Part shown: positions 46,295-56,721 of the stretch, piece by piece
Layout: every line of letters starts with the position of its first letter
How positions within the stretch are numbered: position 1 is the first letter of the stretch
Assembly (NCBI RefSeq): GCF_016919725.2
Contig: NZ_JAJERH010000006.1
Span: 1 to 64,000, forward strand
Length of the DNA: 64,000 bases
DNA from: Virgibacillus sp. AGTR
GTDB lineage: Bacteria; Bacillota; Bacilli; Bacillales; Amphibacillaceae
Direction: 5' to 3'
Program-made: the position numbers and the translations under genes
The notes under the pieces: model-generated
Databases searched by the model: none
What the model was told of the DNA's origin: nothing
Seen by the model: only the letters and a program-made list of their open reading frames with translations

Positions 46295-46404
46295 CAACAG
46301 ACACGGAACAGAAAAAGATGCTTTGCCAACTAGCTGCTATAGCTACGTATATGCCATTTCTCTGATGCTTGACAAGCAACTTCTTTCCGTTCCATTTCTG
46401 TTTT
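46295..46404. repeat. Imperfect long inverted repeat next to copy B
   Basis: AACAGACACGGAACAGAAAAAG (left arm, from 46295) is an imperfect complement of the right arm ending CGTTCCATTTCTGTTTT (to 46404), giving a stem-loop of about 110 nt. It touches the 5' end of repeat copy B. Confidence 0.45.
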
Positions 46405-46405
46405 G

Positions 46406-46588
46406 TATAAAGTGAAACTTCAATCCGTGGGGGTTTTGTTTTATCCCACACGGATTGTTAGTACCACAAGGATATGACCTAAAGGCCTTTGAACCATCGG
46501 ACATTTACCGGCAGTCGATCCCCAATTACCAAAAGTGTCTCACTTTATTGCTTGAAGTGGTGGTATTACTGCCAAGTTATATGCGGGA
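46406..46588 (+). repeat. Structured intergenic repeat, copy B
   Basis: Full copy of the repeat also seen at 18207-18380. Potential pairings: ATAAAGTGA (46407-46415) with TCACTTTAT (46540-46548); ACTTCAA (46417-46423) with TTGAAGT (46552-46558), which crosses the first; a strong hairpin CAATCCGTGGG/CCCAC-(AC)-GGATTG (46421-46457); and GGCAGT (46510-46515) with ACTGCC (46568-46573) enclosing the 3' halves of the first two. The central block TTAGTACCACAAGG to ATTTACCGGCA is most conserved. Confidence 0.75.
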
Positions 46589-46616
46589 AAAAATAATAAT
46601 ACTTTTTTCTAGTGAG

Positions 46617-47840
46617 TTAATTCTCAGTATCTGGAGCAATTAAGGCTATAGAAGGAGACTGCTGGAATATACTATCCATCACTTGATGGATAGAAGCATG
46701 CGAAACTTCATCAATCACCTGAACCATCTCATCTAAGCTACGATGCTGCTGTAATATTAACTCATTTTTACCATTACGGCTCATTCTACTATTCGTACTT
46801 TCTAGACTTAATAACAGGCTACCTTTCAGCTGTTCTTTGCTATTTTGTAATTCTTTATCCGTTAAACCGTTTTTACTAAACGTAGCAATAGTTCCTTCAA
46901 TTACTTCTGTTAATTTGTCTAACTGATCTTTCCCTGTACCAGCATATATAGTTAACAATCCATTATCGATAAAGGAGGAATGATAGGAAAAAACAGAGTA
47001 TGCTAATCCCTGTTTTTCACGGACATCCTGAAACAGTCGGGAACTCATACTTCCACCTAGAACGTTATTCATAATAATTAAACTATAAATATTTTCATCA
47101 TCAACTGCCAAGCCATTATATCCCATACAAAGATGCGCCTGTTCTGTATCTTTTTGTCGTATCAGCTTTTCACTTACAAATGCTGGTTTTGTAAGTAAGG
47201 ATGGTGAATGGTCTGTTTGATAATTACCAAAATAACCTTCTACCGCCTCGAGATAAGATGAATCCACATTACCCGCGATCGAGATTACTACATTTTGAGG
47301 AGTATATCTTTCTTTCATATAATTTCTTAATTCATCAGGTGTAAAGGATTTTACATGATCCATCGACCCTAAGATTGGAAAACCTAGAGGATGATTTCCA
47401 TACGAAGCTCTTGCTAAATAGTCGTGCACGATATCATCTGGAGTATCTTCGTACATTTTTATTTCTTCATACACAACTTTCTTTTCTTTTTCCATTTCTT
47501 CTTCATCAAATGTTGAATTAAAAAACATATCTGCAAGAATCTCTAATGCTTTATCCTTATGTGTATCTAATACTTTTGCATAAAAGCAGGTATATTCCTT
47601 AGATGTGAAAGCATTTACTTGTCCACCTATTGCATCAAATTCTTCAGCAATATCTTGAGGTGAACGGTTTATTGTACCTTTGAAGAACATATGCTCTAAA
47701 AAATGTGAAATACCATTATTCGCTATTGATTCATTTCGTGAACCTGTCAATACCCATATACCTACTGTTACAGATCTTACAGCAGGAATAGGTTCTAATA
47801 CTACGCGTAAGCCATTTTTACAAGTATGTTTTTCTATCAA
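46617..47840 (-). CDS. mlpA: MlpA (YmxG), M16 zinc peptidase
   Basis: Mitochondrial-processing-peptidase-like metalloprotease of 407 residues. Zinc motif HFLEH (47-51), third ligand Glu in VVYEEIKMYEDTPDD, and the C-terminal NNVLGGSMSSRLFQ region are visible. In Bacillus it has been linked to regulation of the aprE protease gene. Translation starts at TTG at 47840, 7 bp after AGGAGG; no ATG fits. Upstream are ylxY and pnpA, the usual order. Confidence 0.94.
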   Translation of the reverse strand: MIEKHTCKNGLRVVLEPIPAVRSVTVGIWVLTGSRNESIANNGISHFLEHMFFKGTINRSPQDIAEEFDAIGGQVNAFTSKEYTCFYAKVLDTHKDKALEILADMFFNSTFDEEEMEKEKKVVYEEIKMYEDTPDDIVHDYLARASYGNHPLGFPILGSMDHVKSFTPDELRNYMKERYTPQNVVISIAGNVDSSYLEAVEGYFGNYQTDHSPSLLTKPAFVSEKLIRQKDTEQAHLCMGYNGLAVDDENIYSLIIMNNVLGGSMSSRLFQDVREKQGLAYSVFSYHSSFIDNGLLTIYAGTGKDQLDKLTEVIEGTIATFSKNGLTDKELQNSKEQLKGSLLLSLESTNSRMSRNGKNELILQQHRSLDEMVQVIDEVSHASIHQVMDSIFQQSPSIALIAPDTEN

Positions 47841-47879
47841 TGCATTTCCTCCTATGTGTGTAGATAATACATACCAATG

Positions 47880-48824
47880 CTACCTTTTTGCATCTAAAAG
47901 CTTTTCTATTGTACTAATTTTTAAGTCTTTATCTTTTATGGAAGTTATAAGCGAATTTAATCCTCGTTCAGTAGCAGCAGTTGGATGCATTAATACTGTC
48001 GCACCTGGATGAATCTTTTCATTTACTCGATTAAGCATAACAGAAACAGAAGGGTTCTTCCAATCAATTGTATCTACCGTCCAGAGAATGGTGTTCATAT
48101 GTAATTGATGACTCACTTTCACTACTTGATCATTAAAACTTCCGCTTGGCGGTGCAAACCATTTTGGACTACTACCAATAATTGCCTTAATAATATCATT
48201 CGTTTGAACGATCTGATCAACTATGCTTTGATAATTCATTTTTGCCATATCTGGATGATTATACGCATGATTACCAATAACATGTCCTTGTTCATGGATC
48301 ATTTTAACGAGATCTGCATGTTTTTTAGCCCATTTTCCTTCTATGAAAAATGTAGCCTTTACATTATGATCCTTTAACGTAGATAATATGTCTGGAATAT
48401 ATTCTTCCCCCCACGATACATTTATTAAGAAAGCCACCATTTTTTTCTTCGGATGACCACGATAAACTGGTGATGCTGGAAGGTCATCCAACGAAACTTC
48501 TGGAGATACTTGATCATACACCAATAAGGATTCGTCAAAAGTACCAGTTTCTTTCATTTTTTTATAAGATTTGTCAATATTTACTTTCAAACCATTTCTT
48601 CCTGGTGTTTTTTTCCAGACGTTATCAATATATGCATCTTCAGGTGATTCATTATACTTCTCAGCTTTCATTTCTATCTCCTTGTATAATGAATCCTCTG
48701 TTTTTACTGCTTCCATTATTTCAGATGTTTCTGTAATGGTAACAGGACTCTTTTGTATATCAAAAGTCAAACCGACTAAAATGATAAATACAAAGAAATG
48801 GATCATATGACGGAATCGGTGCAT
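47880..48824 (-). CDS. ylxY: YlxY, polysaccharide-deacetylase-like sporulation protein
   Basis: Exported NodB-homology protein of 314 residues. The N-terminal hydrophobic segment (HFFVFIILVGLTF) is a signal or anchor. The NodB domain begins near residue 125. The motif that normally reads TFDDG is NVSWG here, so the catalytic Asp pair is missing, although the metal-type HAYNHPDM motif and the WFAPPSG and ILWTVD segments remain. It may bind rather than cleave sugars. ATG at 48824 follows AAAGGGGG. Confidence 0.9.
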   Translation of the reverse strand: MHRFRHMIHFFVFIILVGLTFDIQKSPVTITETSEIMEAVKTEDSLYKEIEMKAEKYNESPEDAYIDNVWKKTPGRNGLKVNIDKSYKKMKETGTFDESLLVYDQVSPEVSLDDLPASPVYRGHPKKKMVAFLINVSWGEEYIPDILSTLKDHNVKATFFIEGKWAKKHADLVKMIHEQGHVIGNHAYNHPDMAKMNYQSIVDQIVQTNDIIKAIIGSSPKWFAPPSGSFNDQVVKVSHQLHMNTILWTVDTIDWKNPSVSVMLNRVNEKIHPGATVLMHPTAATERGLNSLITSIKDKDLKISTIEKLLDAKR

Positions 48825-48963
48825 AGTTAAGTCCCCCTTTGCTTTCATTTATATGAAAGGAAGGGACAAGGTATGATTAATTTGCCAAACGTACCAGTTG
48901 TTTGACAGAATAATAATAGCAAAATAAAAAGAAACTGGTACGCCAGCTTCTTGTTTAAGACTC

Positions 48964-51087
48964 TTATGATTTTGATTTTTCAGCTGCTTCTTTACGTTCA
49001 CGTTCTTCTTTTATAACAGCTTTTCTAGAAAGATTAACTCTCCCTTGATGATCAATTTCTTTTACTTTCACCATAATTTCATCACCAATGGAAACAGCAT
49101 CTTCTACTTTATTTGTTCTTTCCTCTGCCAGTTCAGAAATATGCACTAAGCCATCTTTTCCTTTAAATAATTCAACAAATGCACCAAATTTTTCAATTCG
49201 TTTTACCTTACCAAGATACATTTGACCGACTTCAACTTCTCTCACTAAGTCTTCGATGATTTTTTTGGCTTTTTCGTTCATAGTTGCGTCCGTTGATGAT
49301 ATAAACACACTTCCATCTTGTTCGATATCTATTTTAACGCCAGTTTCATCAATGATTTGATTAATCTGCTTTCCGCTTGGTCCTATAACATCACGGATTT
49401 TATCAGGATTAATACTCATGGTAAGGATCTTTGGAGCGTATTCAGAGAGTTCATTTTTAGGCTCCCCAATTGTCGCAAGCATGGATTCAAGTATCTGCAT
49501 CCGTCCTTTTTTCGCCTGGCTTAATGCTTCTTCTAAAATCTCCTGGGATAATCCGTCGATTTTAATATCCATCTGTAAGGCTGTTACCCCCTGTGCTGTC
49601 CCAGCTACCTTAAAATCCATATCTCCTAATGCATCTTCCATACCTTGAATATCAGTTAAAATAGTATAGTCTTCTCCAGATTTAACAAGTCCCATCGCTA
49701 TACCAGCAACTGGTGCTTTAATTGGTACCCCTGCATCCATCATAGCTAGTGTCGAAGCACAAATGCTGGCTTGAGATGTAGATCCATTTGATTCTAAAAC
49801 TTCGGAAACAAGCCGTATCGTATAAGGAAACTCCTTATCAGAAGGAACCACTTTTTCTAAAGCACGCTCACCTAACGCACCATGACCAATCTCCCTACGT
49901 CCTGGTCCTCTAATTGGTCCAGTCTCACCAACGCTGTACTGCGGAAAATTATAGTGGTGCATAAAGCGTTTAGACTCTTCCAAATCAAGTCCATCAAGAA
50001 TTTGGACATCTCCTAATGCACCAAGCGTACAAACACTTAAAGCTTGTGTTTGGCCACGAGTGAACAGACCAGATCCATGTGTACGAGGTAGAACATTAAT
50101 ACGAGAGGATAATGGACGAATTTCATCAATCTTTCGACCATCAGGACGTATTTTCTCTTTTGTAATAAGTCGACGGACCTCTTCTTTTACTATTTTATCA
50201 AGAACCGCTTTTACTTGTTTAATTTGGTCTTTATCTTCTTCATCATAGCCTTCGATGATCGCATCTTTCACAGCACTAATTGCTTCTTCTCTTGCATGTT
50301 TTTCTTTCACTTGAATTGCTGCTAACAATTTTTCTTTCGCTTCTGCTTCCACTTTTTCAGCAATCTCATCTTTTATTTCAAATAAGATTACTTCTTGTTT
50401 AGCTAAACCAACTGCTTGTACAATCTCTTCTTGGAACGTCACCAATCGTTTTATTTCTTCGTGTCCAAACATGATTGCTTCAAGCATTACTTCTTCAGGT
50501 ACTTCTTTTGCTCCAGCTTCAACCATGTTGATAGCATCCTTAGTACCAGCAACAGTGAGTTCAATATCGCTTAGTTCTTCCTGTTCAATCGTTGGATTAA
50601 TAACGAATTTCCCATCCACTCGACCAACATTAACACCAGCGATTGGTTCTGCAAATGGTATATCAGAAACGCTCAATGCTATGGATGAGCCAATCATTGC
50701 TGCGATTTCTGATGGACAATCTTGATCCACACTCATGACTGTACTAATTACTTGAACCTCATTACGGAATCCATCCGGAAATAAAGGTCGGATAGGGCGA
50801 TCAATTAATCGAGAAGAAAGGATTGCTTTTTCGCTTGGTCTTCCTTCACGCTTGATAAATCCTCCAGGTATCTTCCCAACTGCATACAAGCGCTCCTCAT
50901 AATTTACAGTAAGCGGGAAAAAAGGTAAATCTTTTGGTTCACTTGATGCCGTTGCTACGGATAACACAGCAGTATCGCCATAGTGAATCATACATGCACC
51001 ATTTGCTTGTTTTGCTAATTCTCCTATTTCGACGGTAAACTTCTTACCGGCAATTTCTGTAGAAAATAGGTGTTTGTCATCTGCCAT
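48964..51087 (-). CDS. pnpA: Polynucleotide phosphorylase
   Basis: 3'-to-5' phosphorolytic exoribonuclease, trimeric, partner of RNase Y. The 707 residues hold two RNase PH domains ([15 protein letters not shown], about 73; [17 protein letters not shown], about 394), a helical insert, a KH domain ([12 protein letters not shown], about 563) and an S1 domain ([16 protein letters not shown]). The start follows AAAGGAG. It lies downstream of rpsO as in other Bacilli, likely cotranscribed by read-through. Confidence 0.97.
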   Translation of the reverse strand: MADDKHLFSTEIAGKKFTVEIGELAKQANGACMIHYGDTAVLSVATASSEPKDLPFFPLTVNYEERLYAVGKIPGGFIKREGRPSEKAILSSRLIDRPIRPLFPDGFRNEVQVISTVMSVDQDCPSEIAAMIGSSIALSVSDIPFAEPIAGVNVGRVDGKFVINPTIEQEELSDIELTVAGTKDAINMVEAGAKEVPEEVMLEAIMFGHEEIKRLVTFQEEIVQAVGLAKQEVILFEIKDEIAEKVEAEAKEKLLAAIQVKEKHAREEAISAVKDAIIEGYDEEDKDQIKQVKAVLDKIVKEEVRRLITKEKIRPDGRKIDEIRPLSSRINVLPRTHGSGLFTRGQTQALSVCTLGALGDVQILDGLDLEESKRFMHHYNFPQYSVGETGPIRGPGRREIGHGALGERALEKVVPSDKEFPYTIRLVSEVLESNGSTSQASICASTLAMMDAGVPIKAPVAGIAMGLVKSGEDYTILTDIQGMEDALGDMDFKVAGTAQGVTALQMDIKIDGLSQEILEEALSQAKKGRMQILESMLATIGEPKNELSEYAPKILTMSINPDKIRDVIGPSGKQINQIIDETGVKIDIEQDGSVFISSTDATMNEKAKKIIEDLVREVEVGQMYLGKVKRIEKFGAFVELFKGKDGLVHISELAEERTNKVEDAVSIGDEIMVKVKEIDHQGRVNLSRKAVIKEERERKEAAEKSKS

Positions 51088-51224
51088 TAGTTATAGTACT
51101 CCTTTCAATAAACATTCTACCACTCATTTTATAGTTTATAAGCATGATTGTAAATTTTATGTAGGTAAAAAAGTGGAACTTCATAAGAACGGCTCATTAC
51201 CAAATGACATGCTCTTCCAATGTA

Positions 51225-51256
51225 GAAAAAAAAGCAGGATTTCTCCTGCTTTTTAA
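51225..51256 (-). terminator. rpsO terminator
   Basis: AAAAGCAGGA and TCCTGCTTTT with a GAAA loop and a long T run on the minus strand, just after rpsO. Confidence 0.9.
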
Positions 51257-51258
51257 AT

Positions 51259-51528
51259 CTATCGGCGTAGGCCAAGATTTTTAATTAATTCACGATAACG
51301 AGTAACGTCTTTTTTACGAAGATAGTTAAGTAAATTACGACGTTTACCAACCATTTTCAAAAGACCACGACGTGAATGATGGTCTTTTTTGTGAACACGT
51401 AAATGTTCATTTAGTGTTGTAATTTCTTCAGTAAGTACAGCAATTTGTACTTCTGGAGAACCAGTATCACTCTCATGAATTTTGTATTCATTGATAATTT
51501 CATTCTTACGTTCTTGTGTAATAGCCAT
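51259..51528 (-). CDS. rpsO: 30S ribosomal protein S15
   Basis: Primary 16S rRNA-binding protein, 89 residues, with the canonical [32 protein letters not shown] and [16 protein letters not shown] at 51528 follows GGAGGTGAGCCAG; the GTG three codons earlier is part of the binding site. Confidence 0.98.
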   Translation of the reverse strand: MAITQERKNEIINEYKIHESDTGSPEVQIAVLTEEITTLNEHLRVHKKDHHSRRGLLKMVGKRRNLLNYLRKKDVTRYRELIKNLGLRR

Positions 51529-51616
51529 CTGGCTCACCTCCTAATAATCTTTTTAGCCCCATTCCCCTAGCAATCGTCGGAGTTACGTATTGCCAAGCGA
51601 TGGTTTTACGTTTTTA

Positions 51617-51645
51617 ATCGTACACTTTTTTTCAGGAAAATGCAA
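51617..51645 (-). promoter_or_regulatory. Sigma-A promoter of rpsO
   Basis: -35 TTGCAT (51640-51645) and -10 TACGAT (51617-51622), 17 bp apart, leave a leader of about 80 nt before rpsO. S15 proteins commonly repress their own mRNA through such leaders; no specific S15 site could be proved here. Confidence 0.6.
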
Positions 51646-51654
51646 GGGGATTGA

Positions 51655-52599
51655 TCAACAATTCTTAGTGAAATAATTGCGAATTTTCACCTCATCCTCT
51701 GCGATTTTCTTAATAAGCTGTGCGGCTCCAGCAAATTTTTGTTCTTCTCGAATAAATGCATGAAATTCCACAAGAAGCTCATCACCGTAGAGATCATTGT
51801 TATAATCAAATATGTTCACTTCAAGGACAGGCTCTAGCAAATCTGGTGTAAAGGTTGGATTCACTCCAAGGCTCGCCATACCCTCATACCTTTCATTTTT
51901 ATAGATTATTTTCACCGCATAGACACCGGTTTTCGGCAACAGTGCATCACGATTTGTGTCGATATTCGCTGTTGGGTAACCCAACGCTTTTCCTCTCTGT
52001 TCCCCTTTAATAACAATACCATCTACGATTAATGGTCTGCCTAAGAGTTCATTCGCCTTTTCTATCTGACCTTTTTTTAAGCATTCCCGTATTCTTGTTG
52101 AGCTAATTTTCTCATTATCTAGTTCTACTTTGCTAATCGTAGTATACGAAAATGCATCAGCCGCATGCTCTTTAATCGTTTCCATATTTCCTTTCCCTTT
52201 ATGTCCATAGGAAAAATCAAACCCTGCTACAACATGCTTTATATTCAATCCCTTTATAAAATGATCTATAAAACCTTGAGGAGATAAAGAAGCTAATTCT
52301 TTATTAAATTTAATAATATAGAGTCTATCTACTCCAAGCCGCTTCAGAATTTCCTTCTTTTCACGTAATGGTGTTATGTATTTAACATGTTGCGCATCTT
52401 TTTTTAATACAACAGAAGGGTGAGGAAAAAAAGTGATAACTGCGCTTTCCATATTTCTATTTTTTGCTTCAGATACAGCTGTTTGGATCACCCGCTGATG
52501 TCCACAATGTATTCCGTCAAAAAAACCAATGGCTGTTACGGTTTCTGGTAGCTCGTTAAAAACTAATGCATGTGGATACTCTAATTCAAATGTTCGCAT
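51655..52599 (-). CDS. ribC: Bifunctional riboflavin kinase/FAD synthetase
   Basis: Makes FMN and FAD from riboflavin. The 314 residues have the nucleotidyltransferase domain first (IGFFDGIHCGHQ, 27-38; SSTRIRECLKKG) and the flavokinase domain from about 185 (GKALGYPTANID). The start follows AGGTGAAG, 21 bp after truB. No FMN riboswitch is expected or seen. Confidence 0.96.
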   Translation of the reverse strand: MRTFELEYPHALVFNELPETVTAIGFFDGIHCGHQRVIQTAVSEAKNRNMESAVITFFPHPSVVLKKDAQHVKYITPLREKKEILKRLGVDRLYIIKFNKELASLSPQGFIDHFIKGLNIKHVVAGFDFSYGHKGKGNMETIKEHAADAFSYTTISKVELDNEKISSTRIRECLKKGQIEKANELLGRPLIVDGIVIKGEQRGKALGYPTANIDTNRDALLPKTGVYAVKIIYKNERYEGMASLGVNPTFTPDLLEPVLEVNIFDYNNDLYGDELLVEFHAFIREEQKFAGAAQLIKKIAEDEVKIRNYFTKNC

Positions 52600-52620
52600 A
52601 TTGCTTCACCTACACTTTTA

Positions 52621-53514
52621 TTATCTGCTAAAAACACGAATTGGCTTCATCATTTCAGGGTTGTCAGGATGGATCTGATAGACTGCCAACAATTCATCCT
52701 GATACATTACTGTAAATGGATTTGTCGTTAATTTATACGTGTACTGCAGTTTTTGACCATGGAGTACTTTCTGTTTTGTATCTCGATCGACACGTAAGCA
52801 ATCAAGATGTAAAAGTCCTTGTTCGATCGGCTGCAGAAGATCGGCTTCCTTTTTATTTCTGACCGCCTCCTCTATTGTAGCAAATGTCACGGTATTTTTC
52901 TTTGAAAAAGCACCGGTTGCCTCTCTAGTTAACTCAGCCATATGTGCAGGGTAACCCAATGCTTTTCCAATATCCACACATAGAGTTCTAATGTACGTTC
53001 CTTTCGAGCAGATCACTTTGAAAGAGATTGTATCTTGCTGTTGCTCATCTTCAGAAAGTTGCATGAGCTCATAGATATATACATGTCGTATTGGTCTTTC
53101 AACTGTCTCATTAGCGCGTGCATATTCATAAAGCTTCTTACCATTTACCTTAACAGCAGAATACATGGGGGGAACTTGTTCGATTTCCCCTAGAAATGAG
53201 GGTAATACTTCTTCTATTTGTTGCACATTTGGACGATATACTACCTCTTTCTCCTCGATGACTCTTCCTGTTGCATCCTCTGTATCTGTTGCTTGTCCGA
53301 GCTTTAACTTGGCAATATACGTTTTTTTAGTATCCGTTAAAAAAGGAACAATTTTGGTTGCTTGTCCAATACAAATAGGCAGTACCCCTTCAACATCCGG
53401 ATCAAGGGTACCTGTATGACCTACTTTTTTGGTATGAAATAATTTACGAATTTTAAAGACGCAATCATGAGATGTCAAGCCTTTTGGCTTCCACAATGGC
53501 AGGATTCCATCCAT
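52621..53514 (-). CDS. truB: tRNA pseudouridine(55) synthase TruB
   Basis: Forms pseudouridine 55 in the T loop of tRNAs. The 297 residues contain the catalytic Asp in GHTGTLDPDVEGVLP (about 32-46), the KxxxGK-type PKGLTSHD opening and the YSAVKVNGKKLYEYAR segment, with a short PUA-like C-terminus. The start follows CGGAGG. Confidence 0.97.
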   Translation of the reverse strand: MDGILPLWKPKGLTSHDCVFKIRKLFHTKKVGHTGTLDPDVEGVLPICIGQATKIVPFLTDTKKTYIAKLKLGQATDTEDATGRVIEEKEVVYRPNVQQIEEVLPSFLGEIEQVPPMYSAVKVNGKKLYEYARANETVERPIRHVYIYELMQLSEDEQQQDTISFKVICSKGTYIRTLCVDIGKALGYPAHMAELTREATGAFSKKNTVTFATIEEAVRNKKEADLLQPIEQGLLHLDCLRVDRDTKQKVLHGQKLQYTYKLTTNPFTVMYQDELLAVYQIHPDNPEMMKPIRVFSR

Positions 53515-53550
53515 TTAAAAAACCTCCGTTTATTTTCTGTACATGAAGGG

Positions 53551-53586
53551 AAAAATCTGACCTATTTATAAATAGGTCAGATTTTT
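53551..53586. terminator. Perfect palindromic terminator rbfA/truB
   Basis: A 36 bp perfect palindrome with outer AAAAATCTGACC and GGTCAGATTTTT; it works equally in both directions. On the minus strand it ends the transcript coming from rbfA. Confidence 0.85.
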
Positions 53587-53593
53587 GCAATCA

Positions 53594-53944
53594 TCACTTA
53601 TTCAAATCCCTAAGGATTGTTTCAATACGATTACCATATTCATAAGCCTCATCAAACTCAAACATGAGTTCAGGTGTTTTTCGTAACCGAATACGATGGC
53701 CAATTTCTGATCGAATAAAGCCCTTGGCCTTCGCTAAACCTAGTAATGTATCTTGCTTTTGCTTTTCATCCCCAAGAACAGATATAAATATTTTTGCTTG
53801 TTGTAAATCTCCAGTAACCTCAACATCCGTTACAGTAACAAAACCTACTCGAGGATCTTTGATTTTTCGAGTAAGAATTTCACCTAATTCCTTTTTCATC
53901 TGTTCGGCTACTCTATTTGCACGTAAATCAGCCAATTCAATCAC
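53594..53944 (-). CDS. rbfA: Ribosome-binding factor A
   Basis: Late 30S maturation factor, 116 residues, single KH-like domain ([40 protein letters not shown]). Translation appears to begin at GTG (53944), 11 bp after AAGGAG; this start is slightly longer than the Bacillus protein and the first few residues are less certain. Confidence 0.95.
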   Translation of the reverse strand: MIELADLRANRVAEQMKKELGEILTRKIKDPRVGFVTVTDVEVTGDLQQAKIFISVLGDEKQKQDTLLGLAKAKGFIRSEIGHRIRLRKTPELMFEFDEAYEYGNRIETILRDLNK

Positions 53945-53976
53945 CTCATGTATAACTCCTTGCAGAACAAGAGACT

Positions 53977-54255
53977 TTAAATTCGTTCTACTTCGGTAAT
54001 AGTTCGCTCAAGTTCAGTATATGAATCAATTACGTTTATTACTCCTTGAATTATCTGTTGCGCATGCTTCTGCTCATTGGAAATAGTAACAATTCCAAGT
54101 TTCGTTCGCTGCCAAAGATCATGATAATCCAATTCAGTAACTGCAACATTATAGTCATTTTTTAATTTTGCAATTAAACGCTTAATGACAGAACGTTTCT
54201 GCTTTAACGAATTCCCTTCATACATCATGCACTCAACTTCAGCATAAATGATCAT
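53977..54255 (-). CDS. ylxP: YlxP, DUF503 protein
   Basis: 92-residue conserved protein of the infB-rbfA cluster, probably a ribosome-assembly helper; function unproven. It contains [19 protein letters not shown] and [20 protein letters not shown] overlaps the infB stop by 4 bp, so the two are coupled. Confidence 0.93.
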   Translation of the reverse strand: MIIYAEVECMMYEGNSLKQKRSVIKRLIAKLKNDYNVAVTELDYHDLWQRTKLGIVTISNEQKHAQQIIQGVINVIDSYTELERTITEVERI

Positions 54256-56402
54256 GTACGCTCAATTTCCTCCATTACAAATGCTTCAATAATATCGCCT
54301 TCTTTAATATCATTAAAGTTTTTAATCGTTACACCACACTCATAATTCTGTGCCACTTCCTTCACGTCATCTTTAAAGCGTTTTAGGGCAGCTATTTCAC
54401 CTTCAAATAATACTACTCCATTACGAATTAAGCGTACTCCAGCATCTCTTGTAATCTTACCATCAGTTACATAGCTTCCAGCAATGGTACCAATTTTAGA
54501 TACCTTGAATGTTTCTCTTACTTCCGCTTGACCAATAACCTTTTCTTCAAACTCAGGATCAAGCAGCCCTTTCATTGCTGCCTCTACTTCTTCAATTGCT
54601 TTATAAATGACACGATGTAAACGAACATCTACTTTTTCTGACTCAGCAGCTTTTTTCGCATTCGCATCTGGACGAACATTAAAGCCAATTACGATAGCAT
54701 TAGATGCTGCTGCTAGGATAATATCAGACTCAGTAATGGCACCAACACCGGTATGAATAATTTTAATATTTACTCCCTCTACTTCAATTTTTCGTAACGA
54801 AGAGGCAAGTGCTTCCGCAGAACCCTGTACATCTGCTTTAATAATAATGTTTATTTCCTTCATATCTCCTTGTTTGATTTGTTCAAACAAGTCATCTAGA
54901 CTAACCTTCGTTTGTTCACCACGATTTTCTTGTATTTGCTTTTGCTGACGTGCTTCACCAATTTGACGAGCTTTTTTCTCATCTTTAAATACAAGAAATT
55001 GATCACCAGCTTGCGGAACATCATTCAAACCAGTTATTTCTACAGGTGTAGACGGTCCAGCATTGTTAACTCGCTTACCTAGATCGTTAACCATTGCACG
55101 TACTCGTCCATGTGTATTACCTACAACAATCGAATCACTAACATGCAATGTACCATTCTGGACTAATAATGTAGCAACAGAACCTCGTCCTTTATCAAGC
55201 TGTGCATCAATCACAGTACCAAATGCTGTTGTATGTGGATTTGCCTTTAGTTCTTCTACTTCTGATACGAGAACGATCATTTCGAGTAGTTCGTCAATAC
55301 CTTCACCTTTTATAGCTGAAAGATTAACAAAGATCGTATCTCCGCCCCAATCTTCAGGAATTAATTCATATTCTGTGAGCTCCTGCATAACCCGATCTGG
55401 GTTTGCGCCTTCTTTATCCATCTTATTAACTGCTACTATAATTGGAACTTCTGCAGCTTTTGCATGGTTAATTGCTTCAACAGTCTGTGGCATAACTCCA
55501 TCATCAGCAGCAACTACTAAGATGGCTACGTCCGTTACTTGAGCACCTCTTGAACGCATACTTGTGAAAGCGGCATGACCAGGAGTATCGAGAAATGTAA
55601 TTTTCTTGCCATCGTTTTCAACCTGATACGCACCAATATGCTGTGTGATCCCACCTGCTTCCCCGGCAGTCACTTTCGTATGGCGGATAGAATCTAATAA
55701 CGTCGTTTTCCCATGGTCCACATGCCCCATTATCGTTACAACAGCTGGTCTTTCAATTAAATCCTCTTGCTTATCTTCCTCAATATACTTATCGAAATCC
55801 GTATCCTCAAGGATAATTTCCTTTTCAACTTCTACATCGAATTCAGCGCAGATTAATTCAATAGTATCATCATCTAAATCTTGGTTTTTCGTTGCCATTA
55901 CGCCAAGGAACATTAGCTTTTTAATAATTTCTGACGCTTCTTTATTTAATTTCTCGGCCAATTCACTTACCGTTAGCTTATTATGATAGGTAATGTGTTT
56001 AGGTGTCTCCTTTTTAACTGGTTGTGAATTCCCAACGGGCTTATTTCCTTTACCCTTTTTACCTTTTTTACCTTGAAATTTTTGCTGTTTATTTGGTTTG
56101 TTATTATTCTGATGGTTCTTTTTGTTTTGTTGTGGAGAATTATGATTGGATTTCCCTTTGTTCTCCTTCTTACCTTTATGTTCCGTTTTATCGCTACGTT
56201 GTTCCGCTGGCTTGTCGGATTTCATTGAAGCCTGTGATTTATTATCTGACTTAAAATGATTATCTAGTTTCGCTATAACATCTGAAGAAATAGTAGACAT
56301 ATGGTTACTAACCTCTACATTAATCCCTTTCAAAAATGTCACTACATCCTTACTTGATGTATTATTTTGTTTTGCATATTCATATACACGCATTTTACTC
56401 AT
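54252..56402 (-). CDS. infB: Translation initiation factor IF-2
   Basis: GTPase that brings fMet-tRNA to the 30S subunit. The 716 residues have an N-terminal helical domain ([20 protein letters not shown]), a Lys/Asn/Gln-rich linker (70-135), a second IF2-N domain, a G domain (GHVDHGKTT near 226, [12 protein letters not shown]) and C-terminal domains II-IV. Bacillus subtilis uses an internal start as well; I cannot confirm one here. ATG at 56402 follows CGGGGGTG; 20 upstream codons are rejected. Confidence 0.97.
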   Translation of the reverse strand: MSKMRVYEYAKQNNTSSKDVVTFLKGINVEVSNHMSTISSDVIAKLDNHFKSDNKSQASMKSDKPAEQRSDKTEHKGKKENKGKSNHNSPQQNKKNHQNNNKPNKQQKFQGKKGKKGKGNKPVGNSQPVKKETPKHITYHNKLTVSELAEKLNKEASEIIKKLMFLGVMATKNQDLDDDTIELICAEFDVEVEKEIILEDTDFDKYIEEDKQEDLIERPAVVTIMGHVDHGKTTLLDSIRHTKVTAGEAGGITQHIGAYQVENDGKKITFLDTPGHAAFTSMRSRGAQVTDVAILVVAADDGVMPQTVEAINHAKAAEVPIIVAVNKMDKEGANPDRVMQELTEYELIPEDWGGDTIFVNLSAIKGEGIDELLEMIVLVSEVEELKANPHTTAFGTVIDAQLDKGRGSVATLLVQNGTLHVSDSIVVGNTHGRVRAMVNDLGKRVNNAGPSTPVEITGLNDVPQAGDQFLVFKDEKKARQIGEARQQKQIQENRGEQTKVSLDDLFEQIKQGDMKEINIIIKADVQGSAEALASSLRKIEVEGVNIKIIHTGVGAITESDIILAAASNAIVIGFNVRPDANAKKAAESEKVDVRLHRVIYKAIEEVEAAMKGLLDPEFEEKVIGQAEVRETFKVSKIGTIAGSYVTDGKITRDAGVRLIRNGVVLFEGEIAALKRFKDDVKEVAQNYECGVTIKNFNDIKEGDIIEAFVMEEIERT

Positions 56403-56421
56403 ACGTTCACCCCCGAATTTA

Positions 56422-56721
56422 TTACCCGAGTAACGATTTGAACTTCGCAGCAAACCCTGCATCTATAATTGCAATGGCTACTCTTTGGGCTTTGCCAATA
56501 GCTTTCGATATCGTATCTCTGTCGTCCACTATGACATATGGAATTTCATAGGTTTTACATTTATCCGTTAATTTTTTTCGTGTTTGCGGACCTATATCGT
56601 TCGCTAACAATACTAGTTTTGCCCGATTGGATCGAATTTCTTTAAGTATTGCATCTTCACCAAGTACACACTTACCTGCTCGATGAGCAAGACCTAACAA
56701 ATTTAAATAATTACTTTTCAT
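56422..56721 (-). CDS. ylxQ: YlxQ, L7Ae-family protein
   Basis: 99-residue kink-turn RNA-binding protein of the L7Ae/L30e family ([34 protein letters not shown]). The ribosomal or RNA target is not settled. It overlaps ylxR by 11 bp. Confidence 0.95.
   Translation of the reverse strand: MKSNYLNLLGLAHRAGKCVLGEDAILKEIRSNRAKLVLLANDIGPQTRKKLTDKCKTYEIPYVIVDDRDTISKAIGKAQRVAIAIIDAGFAAKFKSLLG

Larger units (their letters stand above)
46184..46616. other. Gap between mlpA and ymxH
   Basis: 433 bp holding the mlpA terminator (46204-46233), an imperfect inverted repeat (46295-46404) and the full repeat copy B (46406-46588). No real gene; a short plus-strand open frame inside copy B is not shared in frame with copy A. 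Confidence 0.65.

Noticed and set aside
55063-55542. 159-codon plus-strand open frame
   Set aside because: Antisense to the IF-2 G domain, whose motifs are intact on the other strand.
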